The notes beneath the pieces were generated by a model. That model had not been told where the DNA came from. It saw only the letters and a list, made by a program, of their open reading frames with translations, and searched no databases. A stretch of DNA of 64,000 nt from an uncultured Oxalicibacterium sp. (GTDB taxonomy: Bacteria; Pseudomonadota; Gammaproteobacteria; Burkholderiales; Burkholderiaceae_D). Positions 39,718-47,325 of this stretch are shown one piece after another (the stretch's first letter is position 1; each line of letters begins with the position of its first letter). The position numbers and the translations under genes were made by a program. Location: contig NZ_CAJYMD010000067.1 in assembly GCF_913776015.1 (NCBI RefSeq), forward strand, positions 1 through 64,000, written 5' to 3'.

Positions 39718-40689
39718 ATGGCTTCGGCCGCACTTCAGAAACACATCGAACAAAACGCGGGGCATTTTATCTATGCCGCCAATCAAAAAAACTATGCGAA
39801 ACCAATGTTTAAAAAGGAGGCCTTGTCTCAACCGTTCATGCAATTGAATTCAGATTCAAAAATTTCGACGATTATTTTGGACCTTGATTACGCTCATTCA
39901 GCTTGTTCATGGGAAGACCATAACTTGCCTCCTCCGACTTTTGTAATCGTCAATCCTGCAAATCAGCACTCTCAAATTGGATATGGCTTGTCCGCCCCCG
40001 TTTGCAAGACCGAGTTTGCTCGTCGCAAGCCCCTAGACTATCTGCGAGCAATTCAATGGGCACTTACTAAGAGAGTTAGAGGGGACTTCAATTTCGTTGG
40101 CCCTCTTTCTAAAAATCCTCTAAGTGCGGATTGGCACTTATGGGAACCTGCTAACTGTCCTCTATACGAACTAAATTTGCTTGCTGAATATGTGGAGCTT
40201 CCTAAAATATTGCCACGGCGTGAGCCGGGCATTGGACGTAACTGCGACCTTTTCGCAGATTTAGCCAGATGGTCTTACCGAGCCATCAGAGATTTTTGGG
40301 ATAAGAGTTTTGACATATGGGCGGAGGCAGTACTGCTCAAGGCTGAAGACCTAAACACTTTTCCGATTCCTTTAGCCCATGGCGAACTTAAAGGCATTGC
40401 ACGTAGTGTCGCCAAATACACTTGGCGATACACAACTCGTAGTGGCTGGATTAAGCATCAAACAACATGCGGAAGACTTGGAGGTCTCGCATCAGCTGAG
40501 GCTCGCCGTTCTCAATCTGATGCAATGCAATTAGAAGTGCTTGAGTTGATAGAGGAAGGCCGTACGCTGAGTGAGATTGCTTTCAAGCTCGGCGTTAATA
40601 AATCAACTGTTTACCGAATGTCTAAGCGCCCTGCATTTGGAGCCCTGACAAGCGAATTGGCAATGCAGGCGGATTGTTGCTCTATTTGA
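39718..40689 (+). CDS. ColE2-like replication initiation protein (replicase/PriCT-1)
   Basis: A 323-residue protein. Residues about 25-170 fit the plasmid replicase (ColE2 Rep) domain (PPTFVIVNPANQHSQIGYGL; PLDYLRAIQWALTKR; GPLSKNPLSADWHLWEP). Residues about 215-260 match PriCT-1 (GELKGIARSVAKYTWRYTT), and the C-terminus has a resolvase-like helix-turn-helix (LIEEGRTLSEIAFKLGVNKS). Such Reps prime at their own origin. AGGAG lies 6 nt before the ATG. Its presence suggests the excised island can replicate; the origin itself was not located. Confidence 0.85.
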   Translation: MASAALQKHIEQNAGHFIYAANQKNYAKPMFKKEALSQPFMQLNSDSKISTIILDLDYAHSACSWEDHNLPPPTFVIVNPANQHSQIGYGLSAPVCKTEFARRKPLDYLRAIQWALTKRVRGDFNFVGPLSKNPLSADWHLWEPANCPLYELNLLAEYVELPKILPRREPGIGRNCDLFADLARWSYRAIRDFWDKSFDIWAEAVLLKAEDLNTFPIPLAHGELKGIARSVAKYTWRYTTRSGWIKHQTTCGRLGGLASAEARRSQSDAMQLEVLELIEEGRTLSEIAFKLGVNKSTVYRMSKRPAFGALTSELAMQADCCSI

Positions 40690-40990
40690 TGCGTTCGAGG
40701 ATGACGCTTCTATCGGCTTTGGACAGACGCGCCCAATACTTGATTACAACCGCCAAGTCATCATCGTCGCAATAGAAGTAGGCCGTTGGTAGACCCAGCA
40801 CGGAAGCAATATCTTCAACGGTCTTATAGGGTGGCTCATGAACACCGGTTTCATATCGGCTCATGCGGGCACTCGCTGTACCTTCATCGAGTCCAACCAT
40901 CACGCCTAACCGGTCTTGAGGAATGCCAGCCTCTAGCCTTGCAGCCTTAAGGCGCCGGCCAAATACGGAGGATGGAGAGGAAGTGCTCAT
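40682..40990 (-). CDS. XRE-family repressor
   Basis: A 102-residue protein with a helix-turn-helix at about residues 10-70 (FGRRLKAARLEAGIPQDRLG, ARMSRYETGVHEPPYKTVED). The C-terminal 30 residues resemble the tail of Cro/CI-like regulators (VVIKYWARLSKADRSVILER). It is convergent with rep (8-nt overlap) and divergent from the lipoprotein gene. Two 15-bp near-palindromes directly upstream are likely its operators. Confidence 0.87.
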   Translation of the reverse strand: MSTSSPSSVFGRRLKAARLEAGIPQDRLGVMVGLDEGTASARMSRYETGVHEPPYKTVEDIASVLGLPTAYFYCDDDDLAVVIKYWARLSKADRSVILERIK

Positions 40991-40991
40991 C

Positions 40992-41039
40992 CTTCGATAT
41001 TCGTAGATGAGGGTTGTCTCGTCTCTACGAAATACGTAG
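40992..41039. promoter_or_regulatory. Two operator-like palindromes upstream of the XRE gene
   Basis: CTTCG-N5-CGTAG at 40992-41006 (one mismatch) and CTACG-N5-CGTAG at 41025-41039 (perfect) have centres 33 bp apart, about three helical turns. They lie between the divergent XRE and lipoprotein genes. Confidence 0.6.
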
Positions 41040-41075
41040 AATTGAGCTGTCTATAGTTCGATGTGAGCGTAAGAA

Positions 41076-41429
41076 ATGAAAAAAACGATGGTTGCGGCGT
41101 TGGTAATTTTGACGGGATGTGCAAGTCCAGTTACACCGGAAATGCGTGATAAGGCTGACGAGCGAAAAGGGCAACAACACAGAGTCGAGGTGAATCTGGA
41201 ACCTTCTGACCATTTCTCTCGCACGTGCGGCAGCTCTAAGCCTTATGAGTCAATCGCTTGTTCGCAGAAAATTCTCGAGCGGAAAATTATTCTAGAAGCT
41301 AGGGACAAGTGCGTGTTTTTCGGACCTTATCAAACGCAATGGAAAGTCGAGCAATCAGCCTACCCAAGGACTGTTAGAGGAACGACGACTATTACGTGTA
41401 TCGGTTCTGCCAGGACCAATCGAAACTAG
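41076..41429 (+). CDS. Small lipoprotein of unknown function
   Basis: A 117-residue protein. MKKTMVAALVILTGCASPVT has a lipobox LTGC, so it is predicted to be lipid-anchored and exported. The mature part has four further Cys (SRTCGSS, SIACSQK, DKCVFFG, TITCIGS), suggesting two disulfides. It is divergent from the XRE regulator and could be under its control. The family is not recognised. Confidence 0.7.
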   Translation: MKKTMVAALVILTGCASPVTPEMRDKADERKGQQHRVEVNLEPSDHFSRTCGSSKPYESIACSQKILERKIILEARDKCVFFGPYQTQWKVEQSAYPRTVRGTTTITCIGSARTNRN

Positions 41430-41458
41430 TCAGGGCTGGCAAACCATGAAGTGGCTGG

Positions 41459-41827
41459 ATGAGCAATATGGGTAACCGCAAAAACGACGAGTGGGCCTGT
41501 GTTCAAAGGGCTCCCGAGGAACGTGAGCAAATCATATTGGATTTGATGGCCCCTCTCAAACACTTGAGCAGTGACGACCTCTTTTACTATCGGTGGAAGT
41601 TTGAAAACATAACCATCGATACTGAGATGCGAGGAGACGACCTTAAGGTCAAATCGCCTAGGCCGCCAGCAAGCCTATTCGGAAAACAGCCCCGCACAGC
41701 TGTTGAAAAAAACATTGCTGAGTGGGTCCTCTACACCTATGACTTCGACACGCTTATCGACGAAAAGAGGGCCGAAGGCCGACAATTGAAATTAGCGCTG
41801 CCATCGATACGTTCAGCAAAAAAGTGA
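41459..41827 (+). CDS. Hypothetical protein (122 aa)
   Basis: ATG 41459. A hydrophilic, mainly helical protein (PEEREQIILDLMAPLKHL; AVEKNIAEWVLYTYDFDTLI) with a basic C-terminus. No signal peptide, membrane segment or known motif. It follows the lipoprotein by 29 bp in the same direction, so they may be co-transcribed. I do not recognise it. Confidence 0.6.
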   Translation: MSNMGNRKNDEWACVQRAPEEREQIILDLMAPLKHLSSDDLFYYRWKFENITIDTEMRGDDLKVKSPRPPASLFGKQPRTAVEKNIAEWVLYTYDFDTLIDEKRAEGRQLKLALPSIRSAKK

Positions 41828-41901
41828 CTTAGCGTATGCATGAAGCCATATCAGGTAACTAGGCCAAAGCAGGGAGCGCTGCGCAAACCACAGGACGGCA
41901 G

Positions 41902-42414
41902 ATGATGGAGGCTTATTTTGGTAGATTGATTTTTCTCGACTTCGATGGATGCTTGCATCCTGATTCAGTCTACATGCATCCCAAGAAGGGCATCTATCTG
42001 CGTGAGCCAGGTCACCACCTTTTTGAATGGGAGCCGATTCTGGTGGAATTGCTTTGCGACCATCCAAACGTTGGAATTGTTTTATCAACATCATGGGTAA
42101 GTAGAAAGAGTTATAGCTATGCCAAGAGTCAGCTTAGCCCTGAACTTCAGAAACGAATAATAGGTGCGACTTTTCATAATCGACATACCGACAAAGAGCA
42201 CTTTGCTCAAATCAGCCGAGCAAGCCAAATTTTTTCAGACATATCGCGTCGCGGTATTAAGGAAGATGACTGGATAGCCATCGATGACGATGCGGAGGGA
42301 TGGCCGTTCATGTATTCGCGCAATCTGATTCGCACTAACGGAGCAACGGGAATCAGTGACCCCGCGGTACAAGAAGAGATTAAGACCTGGCTTGCAAAGT
42401 GGGGGAAATCATGA
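41902..42414 (+). CDS. HAD-like hydrolase (RNA-repair-associated type)
   Basis: A 170-residue protein. The N-terminal IFLDFDGCLHPD is the HAD nucleophile motif DxDG, VLSTSW gives the Thr/Ser motif II, and IAIDDDAEGWP the acidic motif IV. The short cap and the pattern LDFDGxLhPd resemble HAD domains found alone or in Swiss-army-knife RNA repair proteins. The substrate is unknown. The stop overlaps the start of a 48-residue membrane protein (ATGATG/TGA), suggesting coupling. Confidence 0.75.
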   Translation: MMEAYFGRLIFLDFDGCLHPDSVYMHPKKGIYLREPGHHLFEWEPILVELLCDHPNVGIVLSTSWVSRKSYSYAKSQLSPELQKRIIGATFHNRHTDKEHFAQISRASQIFSDISRRGIKEDDWIAIDDDAEGWPFMYSRNLIRTNGATGISDPAVQEEIKTWLAKWGKS

Positions 42415-42557
42415 TGCGGCGGTGTTACATGGTGTTTTTTGAAGTCTTGACAGACCCGAAACGGTGCCATGATTTATTGACAATCATTGGACTGATTGTT
42501 AGCGCTTTAGGAGCGACCGCTGCCCTGGTTGCGACCATTTTTATTTCACACCTCTGA
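42411..42557 (+). CDS. 48-residue membrane microprotein
   Basis: ATG 42411 overlaps the HAD stop codon. The N-terminal part MMRRCYMVFFEVLTDPKRCH is basic, followed by a hydrophobic segment (LLTIIGLIVSALGATAALVA). One membrane helix with the N-terminus inside is predicted. Translational coupling to the HAD gene is likely from the overlap. Confidence 0.5.
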   Translation: MMRRCYMVFFEVLTDPKRCHDLLTIIGLIVSALGATAALVATIFISHL

Positions 42558-42574
42558 CTTAGACCTTGGAGCAG

Positions 42575-42724
42575 ATGAGAATAGATGGGATTGTGACTAA
42601 CATTGGTCGACTAGTATTCACACCGGCTGGACGCGCTCAGCTGATGCGCATCATCTGCCTATATACCGTTGTAGGTGGGTTTATTGTGTCAGCGGTCTTG
42701 ATAATTGCAGCATTAAATCGCTGA
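42575..42724 (+). CDS. 49-residue membrane microprotein
   Basis: ATG 42575 has GGAG 5 nt upstream. MRIDGIVTNIGRLVFTPAGR is followed by a hydrophobic segment (IICLYTVVGGFIVSAVLIIA) and a short basic end. It is the second single-helix small protein in a row (17 bp after the first). The two could be subunits of one membrane device, a toxin pair, or unrelated. Confidence 0.5.
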   Translation: MRIDGIVTNIGRLVFTPAGRAQLMRIICLYTVVGGFIVSAVLIIAALNR

Positions 42725-42732
42725 GTATCTAA

Positions 42733-42757
42733 ATGTCCGCTTTCGACCCAAAGCAGC
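42733..42757. repeat. GTCCGC-type intergenic repeat, copy a (half palindrome)
   Basis: ATGTCCGCTTTCGACCCAAA shares its left part with copy c (45842); the right arm has diverged. It lies 8 bp after the stop of the second microprotein. Confidence 0.7.
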
Positions 42758-43140
42758 CCTTCGCTAAGTGCAGCTGACAGTAAGGGGAAATTGCTTCCGA
42801 AGTTCAAAGAGTCGCTGACCTCATTTTTGGGGAAGCCCAGCCGGCCAGTGGCAGTAGCGAGCGTGCAAAATACTATATTTACGGTAAGTTTCTATATATA
42901 TCAATTACACAGTGATTTTTGTTATTGACTTAGGCAATATCAAGTAAATATGATGCGATGCGCAATCTAAATAAAGTTATGTCTCATCACTTGCTGCGCG
43001 CATAGATGGCAATTACAATGTTCTTGGACTTGTGGCCGAATATGGTATGGCACTGTGGAGCAATCTGCAGGTTCCCGGTTCGATTCCGGGCAGGTAAAGG
43101 GCATTTGAAACGATAGTGTTCTTTACCTGCACGGAACGAC
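42758..43140. other. Intergenic region with leader hairpin before HEPN-like gene
   Basis: Mostly AT-rich and non-coding. The inverted repeat GCAGGTAAAG (43090-43099)/CTTTACCTGC (43121-43130) ends 10 bp before the ATG at 43141 and could act as an operator or mRNA hairpin. A tRNA-like T arm overlaps its left side. Confidence 0.45.
43055..43096 (+). pseudogene. tRNA 3'-end fragment (T arm)
   Basis: The stem CCCGG and CCGGG around the loop TTCGATT is a perfect T arm, followed by CAGGTA without CCA. There is no matching 5' half, so it is at most a tRNA remnant, perhaps an old attachment site brought in with cargo. Confidence 0.4.
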
Positions 43141-43890
43141 ATGGACAGAAAGCGGCAACTCGAAGTATTCCAGGGTCAGACTGAGAACCTGCGAGTTCTC
43201 GAGCAGGGCTGGAAGCACATAAAGCGAGGAATTCACCGCGACCTCCTAGCGAACAATAAGGCATCGGTTGAGCTCCAGACAAAGGTCTTGGCTCTGACTT
43301 ATTGTGCTTGGTCCGAAGCGGCATTCTCCAAGCTAATCCACACACCGCATTGCTTTGAACTAGACGAAATTCGTCAAATCAAGGCTGCGGGGGAACGGGG
43401 TAGCATTGTTACCGCTTGGGAAAAGTGTGTGGCGCTTGCACTACGAAAGATACAGTCGAAAAACGGCAACTACGTTCCGAACGTAAAACAAGAACTGAAC
43501 CGGCTTATCAAAACTTACATTGAAACGCCGAGCCAACTTCGTAACAAAGTGGCGCACGGTCAGTGGCAAGTTGCGCTGAACAGTAAGAACACGGCACAGA
43601 ATCCGGACTTAACCGCTTCGCTTGCAAATCTTGATTTGGTAAAACTCGACCATCTAAAGAAGGGATGTGAAGGTCTTTGCCAAATCGTCGAAGCATTGGT
43701 CGAATCTCCTGAAAAAGCATTTCATCGCGACTACTGGTCACTCCTGTGCCAAGTCAGGGAGCAACTGGCCACAGCTTCGCAATTTACGCTTACTCAAAAG
43801 CTACAGTTGCTCAGAAAGAAGCGAGGACTTACCGGAGACATAACACTACGCTCAACGGGACACGCGCAAAAAGCCGCGCAGGCAGGTTAG
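43141..43890 (+). CDS. HEPN-like protein (MAE_28990-type), possible RNase
   Basis: A 249-residue, mostly helical protein. The motif RNKVAHG (R134, H139) fits the Rx4H catalytic motif of HEPN RNases and follows a long helix, as in the MAE_28990/MAE_18760 HEPN families. The N-terminal FQGQTENLRVLEQGWKHIKR and WSEAAFSKLIHTP also fit that family layout. The C-terminus is basic. HEPN proteins often act as toxins or effectors in abortive infection. A 10-bp inverted repeat just upstream may control expression. No obvious minimal nucleotidyltransferase partner is adjacent. Confidence 0.6.
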   Translation: MDRKRQLEVFQGQTENLRVLEQGWKHIKRGIHRDLLANNKASVELQTKVLALTYCAWSEAAFSKLIHTPHCFELDEIRQIKAAGERGSIVTAWEKCVALALRKIQSKNGNYVPNVKQELNRLIKTYIETPSQLRNKVAHGQWQVALNSKNTAQNPDLTASLANLDLVKLDHLKKGCEGLCQIVEALVESPEKAFHRDYWSLLCQVREQLATASQFTLTQKLQLLRKKRGLTGDITLRSTGHAQKAAQAG

Positions 43891-43913
43891 CTCCAAGTTA
43901 GAACTAAAAGGAG

Positions 43914-44114
43914 GTGTCAGCGGAGAATCAAAGCGAAATTGAAGCTCTCGAAGCAGAAATAAAAAAAATGCTCTCCACGCTAAATCCGGATGCAAATCTT
44001 CAGTCTGAAGAGGAGCTGGTCGCATCAAACCAGGCGTACCTTCTGAATGACGCGGATAAAGCCTATTCAACTCTCTCGCTACAAAAACCCAATGAACTTG
44101 GCAGCTTTCTCTAA
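43914..44114 (+). CDS. Small acidic helical protein (66 aa)
   Basis: The frame starts with GTG 43914. An AAAAGGAGG ribosome site abuts the GTG directly, which is too close, so the true start may differ. The protein is acidic and helical (SEIEALEAEIKKMLSTL; EEELVASNQAYLLNDADKAY). It lies 23 bp after the HEPN-like gene on the same strand and could be its antitoxin partner, but that is only from position. Confidence 0.45.
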   Translation: MSAENQSEIEALEAEIKKMLSTLNPDANLQSEEELVASNQAYLLNDADKAYSTLSLQKPNELGSFL

Positions 44115-44132
44115 GACAATTGGCGAAAACGT

Positions 44133-44192
44133 GTGTCCGCTACTGGCCGATAGCCGACGGCCGGTATCGACCCAAAGCAGATTTTCGGCCTA
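44133..44192. repeat. GTCCGC-type intergenic repeat, copy b (long form)
   Basis: Begins TGTCCGCTACTGGCCGATAG and ends with GTATCGACCCAAAGCAG then TTTTCGGCC. It shares the left part with copy e and the right part with copies c and d. Confidence 0.7.
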
Positions 44193-44330
44193 TGTTGTGG
44201 AATTAATGACCTAATAAGAAAGCCAAGTAACGCAGAGGGCTATTTCCACAACGGTGGATTGCCTAGTATAGGGAAATACAATGATTGCAGCGTGAGTGGA
44301 GAACTCCGACCGATATCAAGAAGATTAACT

Positions 44331-45731
44331 TCAAGCAGTAAACCTACCTGCTCTAAATTTCTGAAGCGCCTCTGCTACCGCTTCTTCCGGAAGTCTTCCA
44401 ATGATATTAACTGGAATCACAATGTCGCATTCCACAGGGTCAGTACCATCGATAGAAAGCTCAACCTTACGGTTGCCTACTACACTGTGAAAGTATCTTG
44501 TGTAATCCGCGACATCTTCTTCATCCAATTCTACCCCGCTGAGTAGTCCACCGTCCTCAAGTTGAGTGTGCATGTGACCATTTCGTACATCCATGACAAA
44601 AGCTAACGCAAATGACCCCTTTGCAGACATTAAATGGAACCCGAGCCAACCTGGACCATCGGCATGAGGAATCAATGTCATATTTTGAAACTGAGATATA
44701 GGGGCATCAGGCCATAACCTAAGCGTAACTTTTGAATTGCTTAACATGCCCCATGAATGAATGCCATCTAATTGGCCCCCTTCCTTTAGCGTTTGTAAGC
44801 TTTCTGAAGGTAGAAGGGAATGCCATGGAGTTAAGCGGTCACGAGATTTATAGACTTCCCTCTCATCTGGTACTTTTGCATCTACTTTAACAAAGTAGTT
44901 CGCAAGCGCTGCGATGATGTCTAAGTCTTCAGAAATACGTCTTCTGTCTGATGGGATGTCAGGGTCCACAATAATTCCATCGATTCCCGCATGAGCAACA
45001 GCGCAACGGCCCGATTCAAAAAGGTGTTTGTTCACATCTATCTTGAGGGCGGTTAATTCTTTGATTCTCGATACTGCACGTTCCTCAGTCAATAAAGCCA
45101 GTGTGCGCTCGACCCACTGTACACGTTCTTTGCTCTGAAACTGACTTTCGATAACCTTGAAAAAAGATAAGAAAGAATATGGTTCATGTACTCGCTCCAA
45201 TCGACGTCCCTCGCGCAAAAATGCTAGCGCTTTGCGGACTTTCTCATCTTCAATAATTGGCATGTAATTGCAGTTGAATCCTGCATTGCTGGCTAGAACA
45301 ATTGCAACTGAATCGTCTGATGGAGTGGAGTATCGAATCATGTGACTACCCCAGTTTCTGCCAGTGATGTCGACGTATCCTCCTTTGAAATACCCCAATA
45401 CGGATGTGAAGCGATAAAGACTGGCTAACGCATTATCAAAATCCTCCCTAGAAGAAGGAGTACTAATGCATGGGGCAACTCGATAGCGGCCCTCTAGCTT
45501 TGCACCATGCAAAAAGAATTCGACATTTTCATATTCGAGCCATAAATCTTCCTGTGGCCACGGTATTGAGGTAGCAACTCCAACAGTCACCCAGCCAATT
45601 CGATTAGAAACTTTCGTAATGGCGTCATTACCGAAGATATGTGGGATATAGGGAATTCTCATTTGACGTCGCAAGAAACCATAGATTTTTTGAGAGTTTT
45701 GCACCAGATACGTTAATTCGACAAGGAACAT
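44331..45731 (-). CDS. Uncharacterised protein with HEPN-like (Apea/MauJ-type) region
   Basis: A 466-residue soluble protein. The middle part has PYSFLSFFKVIES followed some 50 residues later by GRCAVAHAG (R242, H247, Rx4H), a layout like Apea-type HEPN domains and proteins annotated MauJ-like. The C-terminal 150 residues are beta-rich and do not match anything I recognise. It is alone on its strand between repeat copies b and c. The function is unknown; an RNase or sensor role is possible. Confidence 0.55.
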   Translation of the reverse strand: MFLVELTYLVQNSQKIYGFLRRQMRIPYIPHIFGNDAITKVSNRIGWVTVGVATSIPWPQEDLWLEYENVEFFLHGAKLEGRYRVAPCISTPSSREDFDNALASLYRFTSVLGYFKGGYVDITGRNWGSHMIRYSTPSDDSVAIVLASNAGFNCNYMPIIEDEKVRKALAFLREGRRLERVHEPYSFLSFFKVIESQFQSKERVQWVERTLALLTEERAVSRIKELTALKIDVNKHLFESGRCAVAHAGIDGIIVDPDIPSDRRRISEDLDIIAALANYFVKVDAKVPDEREVYKSRDRLTPWHSLLPSESLQTLKEGGQLDGIHSWGMLSNSKVTLRLWPDAPISQFQNMTLIPHADGPGWLGFHLMSAKGSFALAFVMDVRNGHMHTQLEDGGLLSGVELDEEDVADYTRYFHSVVGNRKVELSIDGTDPVECDIVIPVNIIGRLPEEAVAEALQKFRAGRFTA

Positions 45732-45841
45732 CGAGCATGCGCATGAAGGTTGCCATTAGTTCGCGAGCAATTTTGTCCTAATCGCATCCCAACGCGGCCT
45801 CCATTTGAATTCAACGTACAAGGCACGCTTTACTTTCATGA

Positions 45842-45869
45842 ATGTCCGCTTTCGACCCAAAGCGGACAT
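45842..45869. repeat. GTCCGC-type intergenic repeat, copy c (perfect palindrome)
   Basis: The 11-bp arms ATGTCCGCTTT and AAAGCGGACAT enclose CGACCC, which can form a strong hairpin. It lies 14 bp from the stop of the minus-strand membrane protein. Confidence 0.8.
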
Positions 45870-45882
45870 CACTTGGCGTAGA

Positions 45883-46215
45883 TTAAATCCATAAAAAACA
45901 AGCTAAAGCAAGCAATGCTCCAGTCGCGCCTAAATAAAGACCAATAGAAGCAGCTCGACCGATAAGAATTAAATTTCTTAGCTGCGTGTCTTTCAACATT
46001 TCTTTAGAAATTTCTCCCCATACAAACTGCATCCGTAAAGACGTTCCAATCCCACGGGATGTCATTGAGTACCAAGATTTATCTATAGTGAAATTTCTTT
46101 TCTTCAAAACACGGCGAAACAACTTTTCTCTGACTAGCTGTCTCGCGATAATTGAAGTCCCTGATAAGGCTATACATACTAAGAAAATGCCTAGAAATAT
46201 GTCTTCGATATACAT
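45883..46215 (-). CDS. Two-helix membrane protein of unknown function
   Basis: A protein of about 110 residues from ATG 46215 (TTG 46221 is alternative). Hydrophobic helices sit at both ends (MYIEDIFLGIFLVCIALSG and RAASIGLYLGATGALLALAC), with a basic hydrophilic loop of about 65 residues between. A membrane hairpin with a cytoplasmic domain is predicted. It is flanked by repeat copies c and d. I do not recognise it. Confidence 0.6.
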   Translation of the reverse strand: MYIEDIFLGIFLVCIALSGTSIIARQLVREKLFRRVLKKRNFTIDKSWYSMTSRGIGTSLRMQFVWGEISKEMLKDTQLRNLILIGRAASIGLYLGATGALLALACFLWI

Positions 46216-46245
46216 ATGCAAAATCCAAATAGCCTAGTTTTTTTG

Positions 46246-46285
46246 TCGATATCGGAAGGCTAGTATCGACCCAAAGTGGACATCA
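46246..46285. repeat. GTCCGC-type intergenic repeat, copy d
   Basis: Contains AGTATCGACCCAAAGTGGAC, matching the right half of copies b and c. It overlaps the stop codon of the serine hydrolase gene. Confidence 0.65.
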
Positions 46286-47149
46286 CAACGCTAATTTCGA
46301 AACGACTATTCTTTCCACATCTACCCCTTCGTCAGAAGTGGCGAACGCAGCGCATGTCGTCGGTACTGGTTCCTTCGTGTGATAAACGGCAATTGCACTT
46401 CCTGGGCCGCCACCGGTGTGCCCAACCACAGACAATTTGTTATCAGTTCCTCCAGCCATGACTCCAAGGCCATATCCCGGAGATGTCCAAGGGCGGCCAG
46501 CGATTGGCCCACCTAATGTTCGTATTTTGAGCATCTCAGCTAGTAAATGGTCCGGCAACAGCGAACCGGTCATTAGTTCTCTCAATGCCACTACCGCTTC
46601 TGTCAGTGGCCCTACTACTAAGCCGTGATACACCCAACCTGGGTGGTAGTTACGTATATTCCCCATGACAACATCTGACAAATCGCTGGGAAGGTTTGCA
46701 ACCCGAGTTCGGTGCAGACCTAGTGGACGGAAAACCAAACGGTTCAGAGCCGAATCGAGGCTTTCGTCTAAGCCATGCTCAATAAGCTGGCGCACATGAA
46801 GATAGCCAATGTTTGAGTAAGCCCAGTTACGTCTAGGGGCAGCGGCAGAATTAGATGCATTTACACGCGACTGCATTTCCTCAACTGACCATGGGGACAT
46901 GCCAGCCTCTACCGAGACGTGATAATCCTTGAGATTGCCGTAATCAGATAAACCTGCCTCATGCTGTAACAGTTGCCGAAGCGTGTACGGTTTCCCCGGA
47001 CATGTTTCATCCAGAGACAAAATTTTGTCCCTGACTAAAACAAGCACTGCTGCGGCAATGATGGTTTTTGTAAAACTCCACCAAGGGACAATGGCAGGAG
47101 TTATTTCATCTGAAATGAGTCCGTCGTTTTGAATTAGTGCATAGCTCAT
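46283..47149 (-). CDS. Serine hydrolase, beta-lactamase/PBP family
   Basis: About 288 residues from ATG 47149 (a TTG 33 nt upstream is also in frame). It has all three penicillin-binding motifs: SFTK with the nucleophile Ser and general-base Lys, YSN in WAYSNIGYLH, and HTG in VVGHTGGGPGSAI. There is no signal peptide, so it is probably cytoplasmic, unlike true beta-lactamases. Family members are esterases or D-aminopeptidases; resistance is not implied. Both ends touch intergenic repeats (copies d and e). Confidence 0.85.
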   Translation of the reverse strand: MSYALIQNDGLISDEITPAIVPWWSFTKTIIAAAVLVLVRDKILSLDETCPGKPYTLRQLLQHEAGLSDYGNLKDYHVSVEAGMSPWSVEEMQSRVNASNSAAAPRRNWAYSNIGYLHVRQLIEHGLDESLDSALNRLVFRPLGLHRTRVANLPSDLSDVVMGNIRNYHPGWVYHGLVVGPLTEAVVALRELMTGSLLPDHLLAEMLKIRTLGGPIAGRPWTSPGYGLGVMAGGTDNKLSVVGHTGGGPGSAIAVYHTKEPVPTTCAAFATSDEGVDVERIVVSKLAL

Positions 47150-47181
47150 GTGCGAAGTATAAGTGCTACGCAAGCTAACCA

Positions 47182-47211
47182 AACGTCCGCTTCTGGCCGA
47201 TAGGAGACATT
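47182..47211. repeat. GTCCGC-type intergenic repeat, copy e
   Basis: AACGTCCGCTTCTGGCCGAT followed by AGGAGACATT. It matches the left part of copy b and lies at the 5' end of the serine hydrolase gene. Confidence 0.65.
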
Positions 47212-47325
47212 GAGTAATTCAAAACCATAAGTAGCGTCAACGACAATACATTTTCGGTCATGCTTATTTAAAAAGCGTCCCAAACAGGAGCATTTTTAGT
47301 TCTACCGTCCATTGTTCGTACGTAT

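Noticed and set aside
43013-43345. 110-residue minus-strand frame containing LYLPGIEPGTCRLL
   Set aside because: This peptide is the typical false translation of a tRNA T arm; the frame also overlaps the HEPN-like gene.
46283-47149. Beta-lactam resistance gene
   Set aside because: The three catalytic motifs are present, but there is no signal peptide and family-wide similarity fits cytoplasmic esterase or peptidase-type serine hydrolases.
42733-47211. Intergenic repeats as integron attC sites
   Set aside because: They lack the GTTRRRY/RYYYAAC core sites and the R''L''-L'R' layout, and no integron integrase is present; kept only as an unexplained repeat family.
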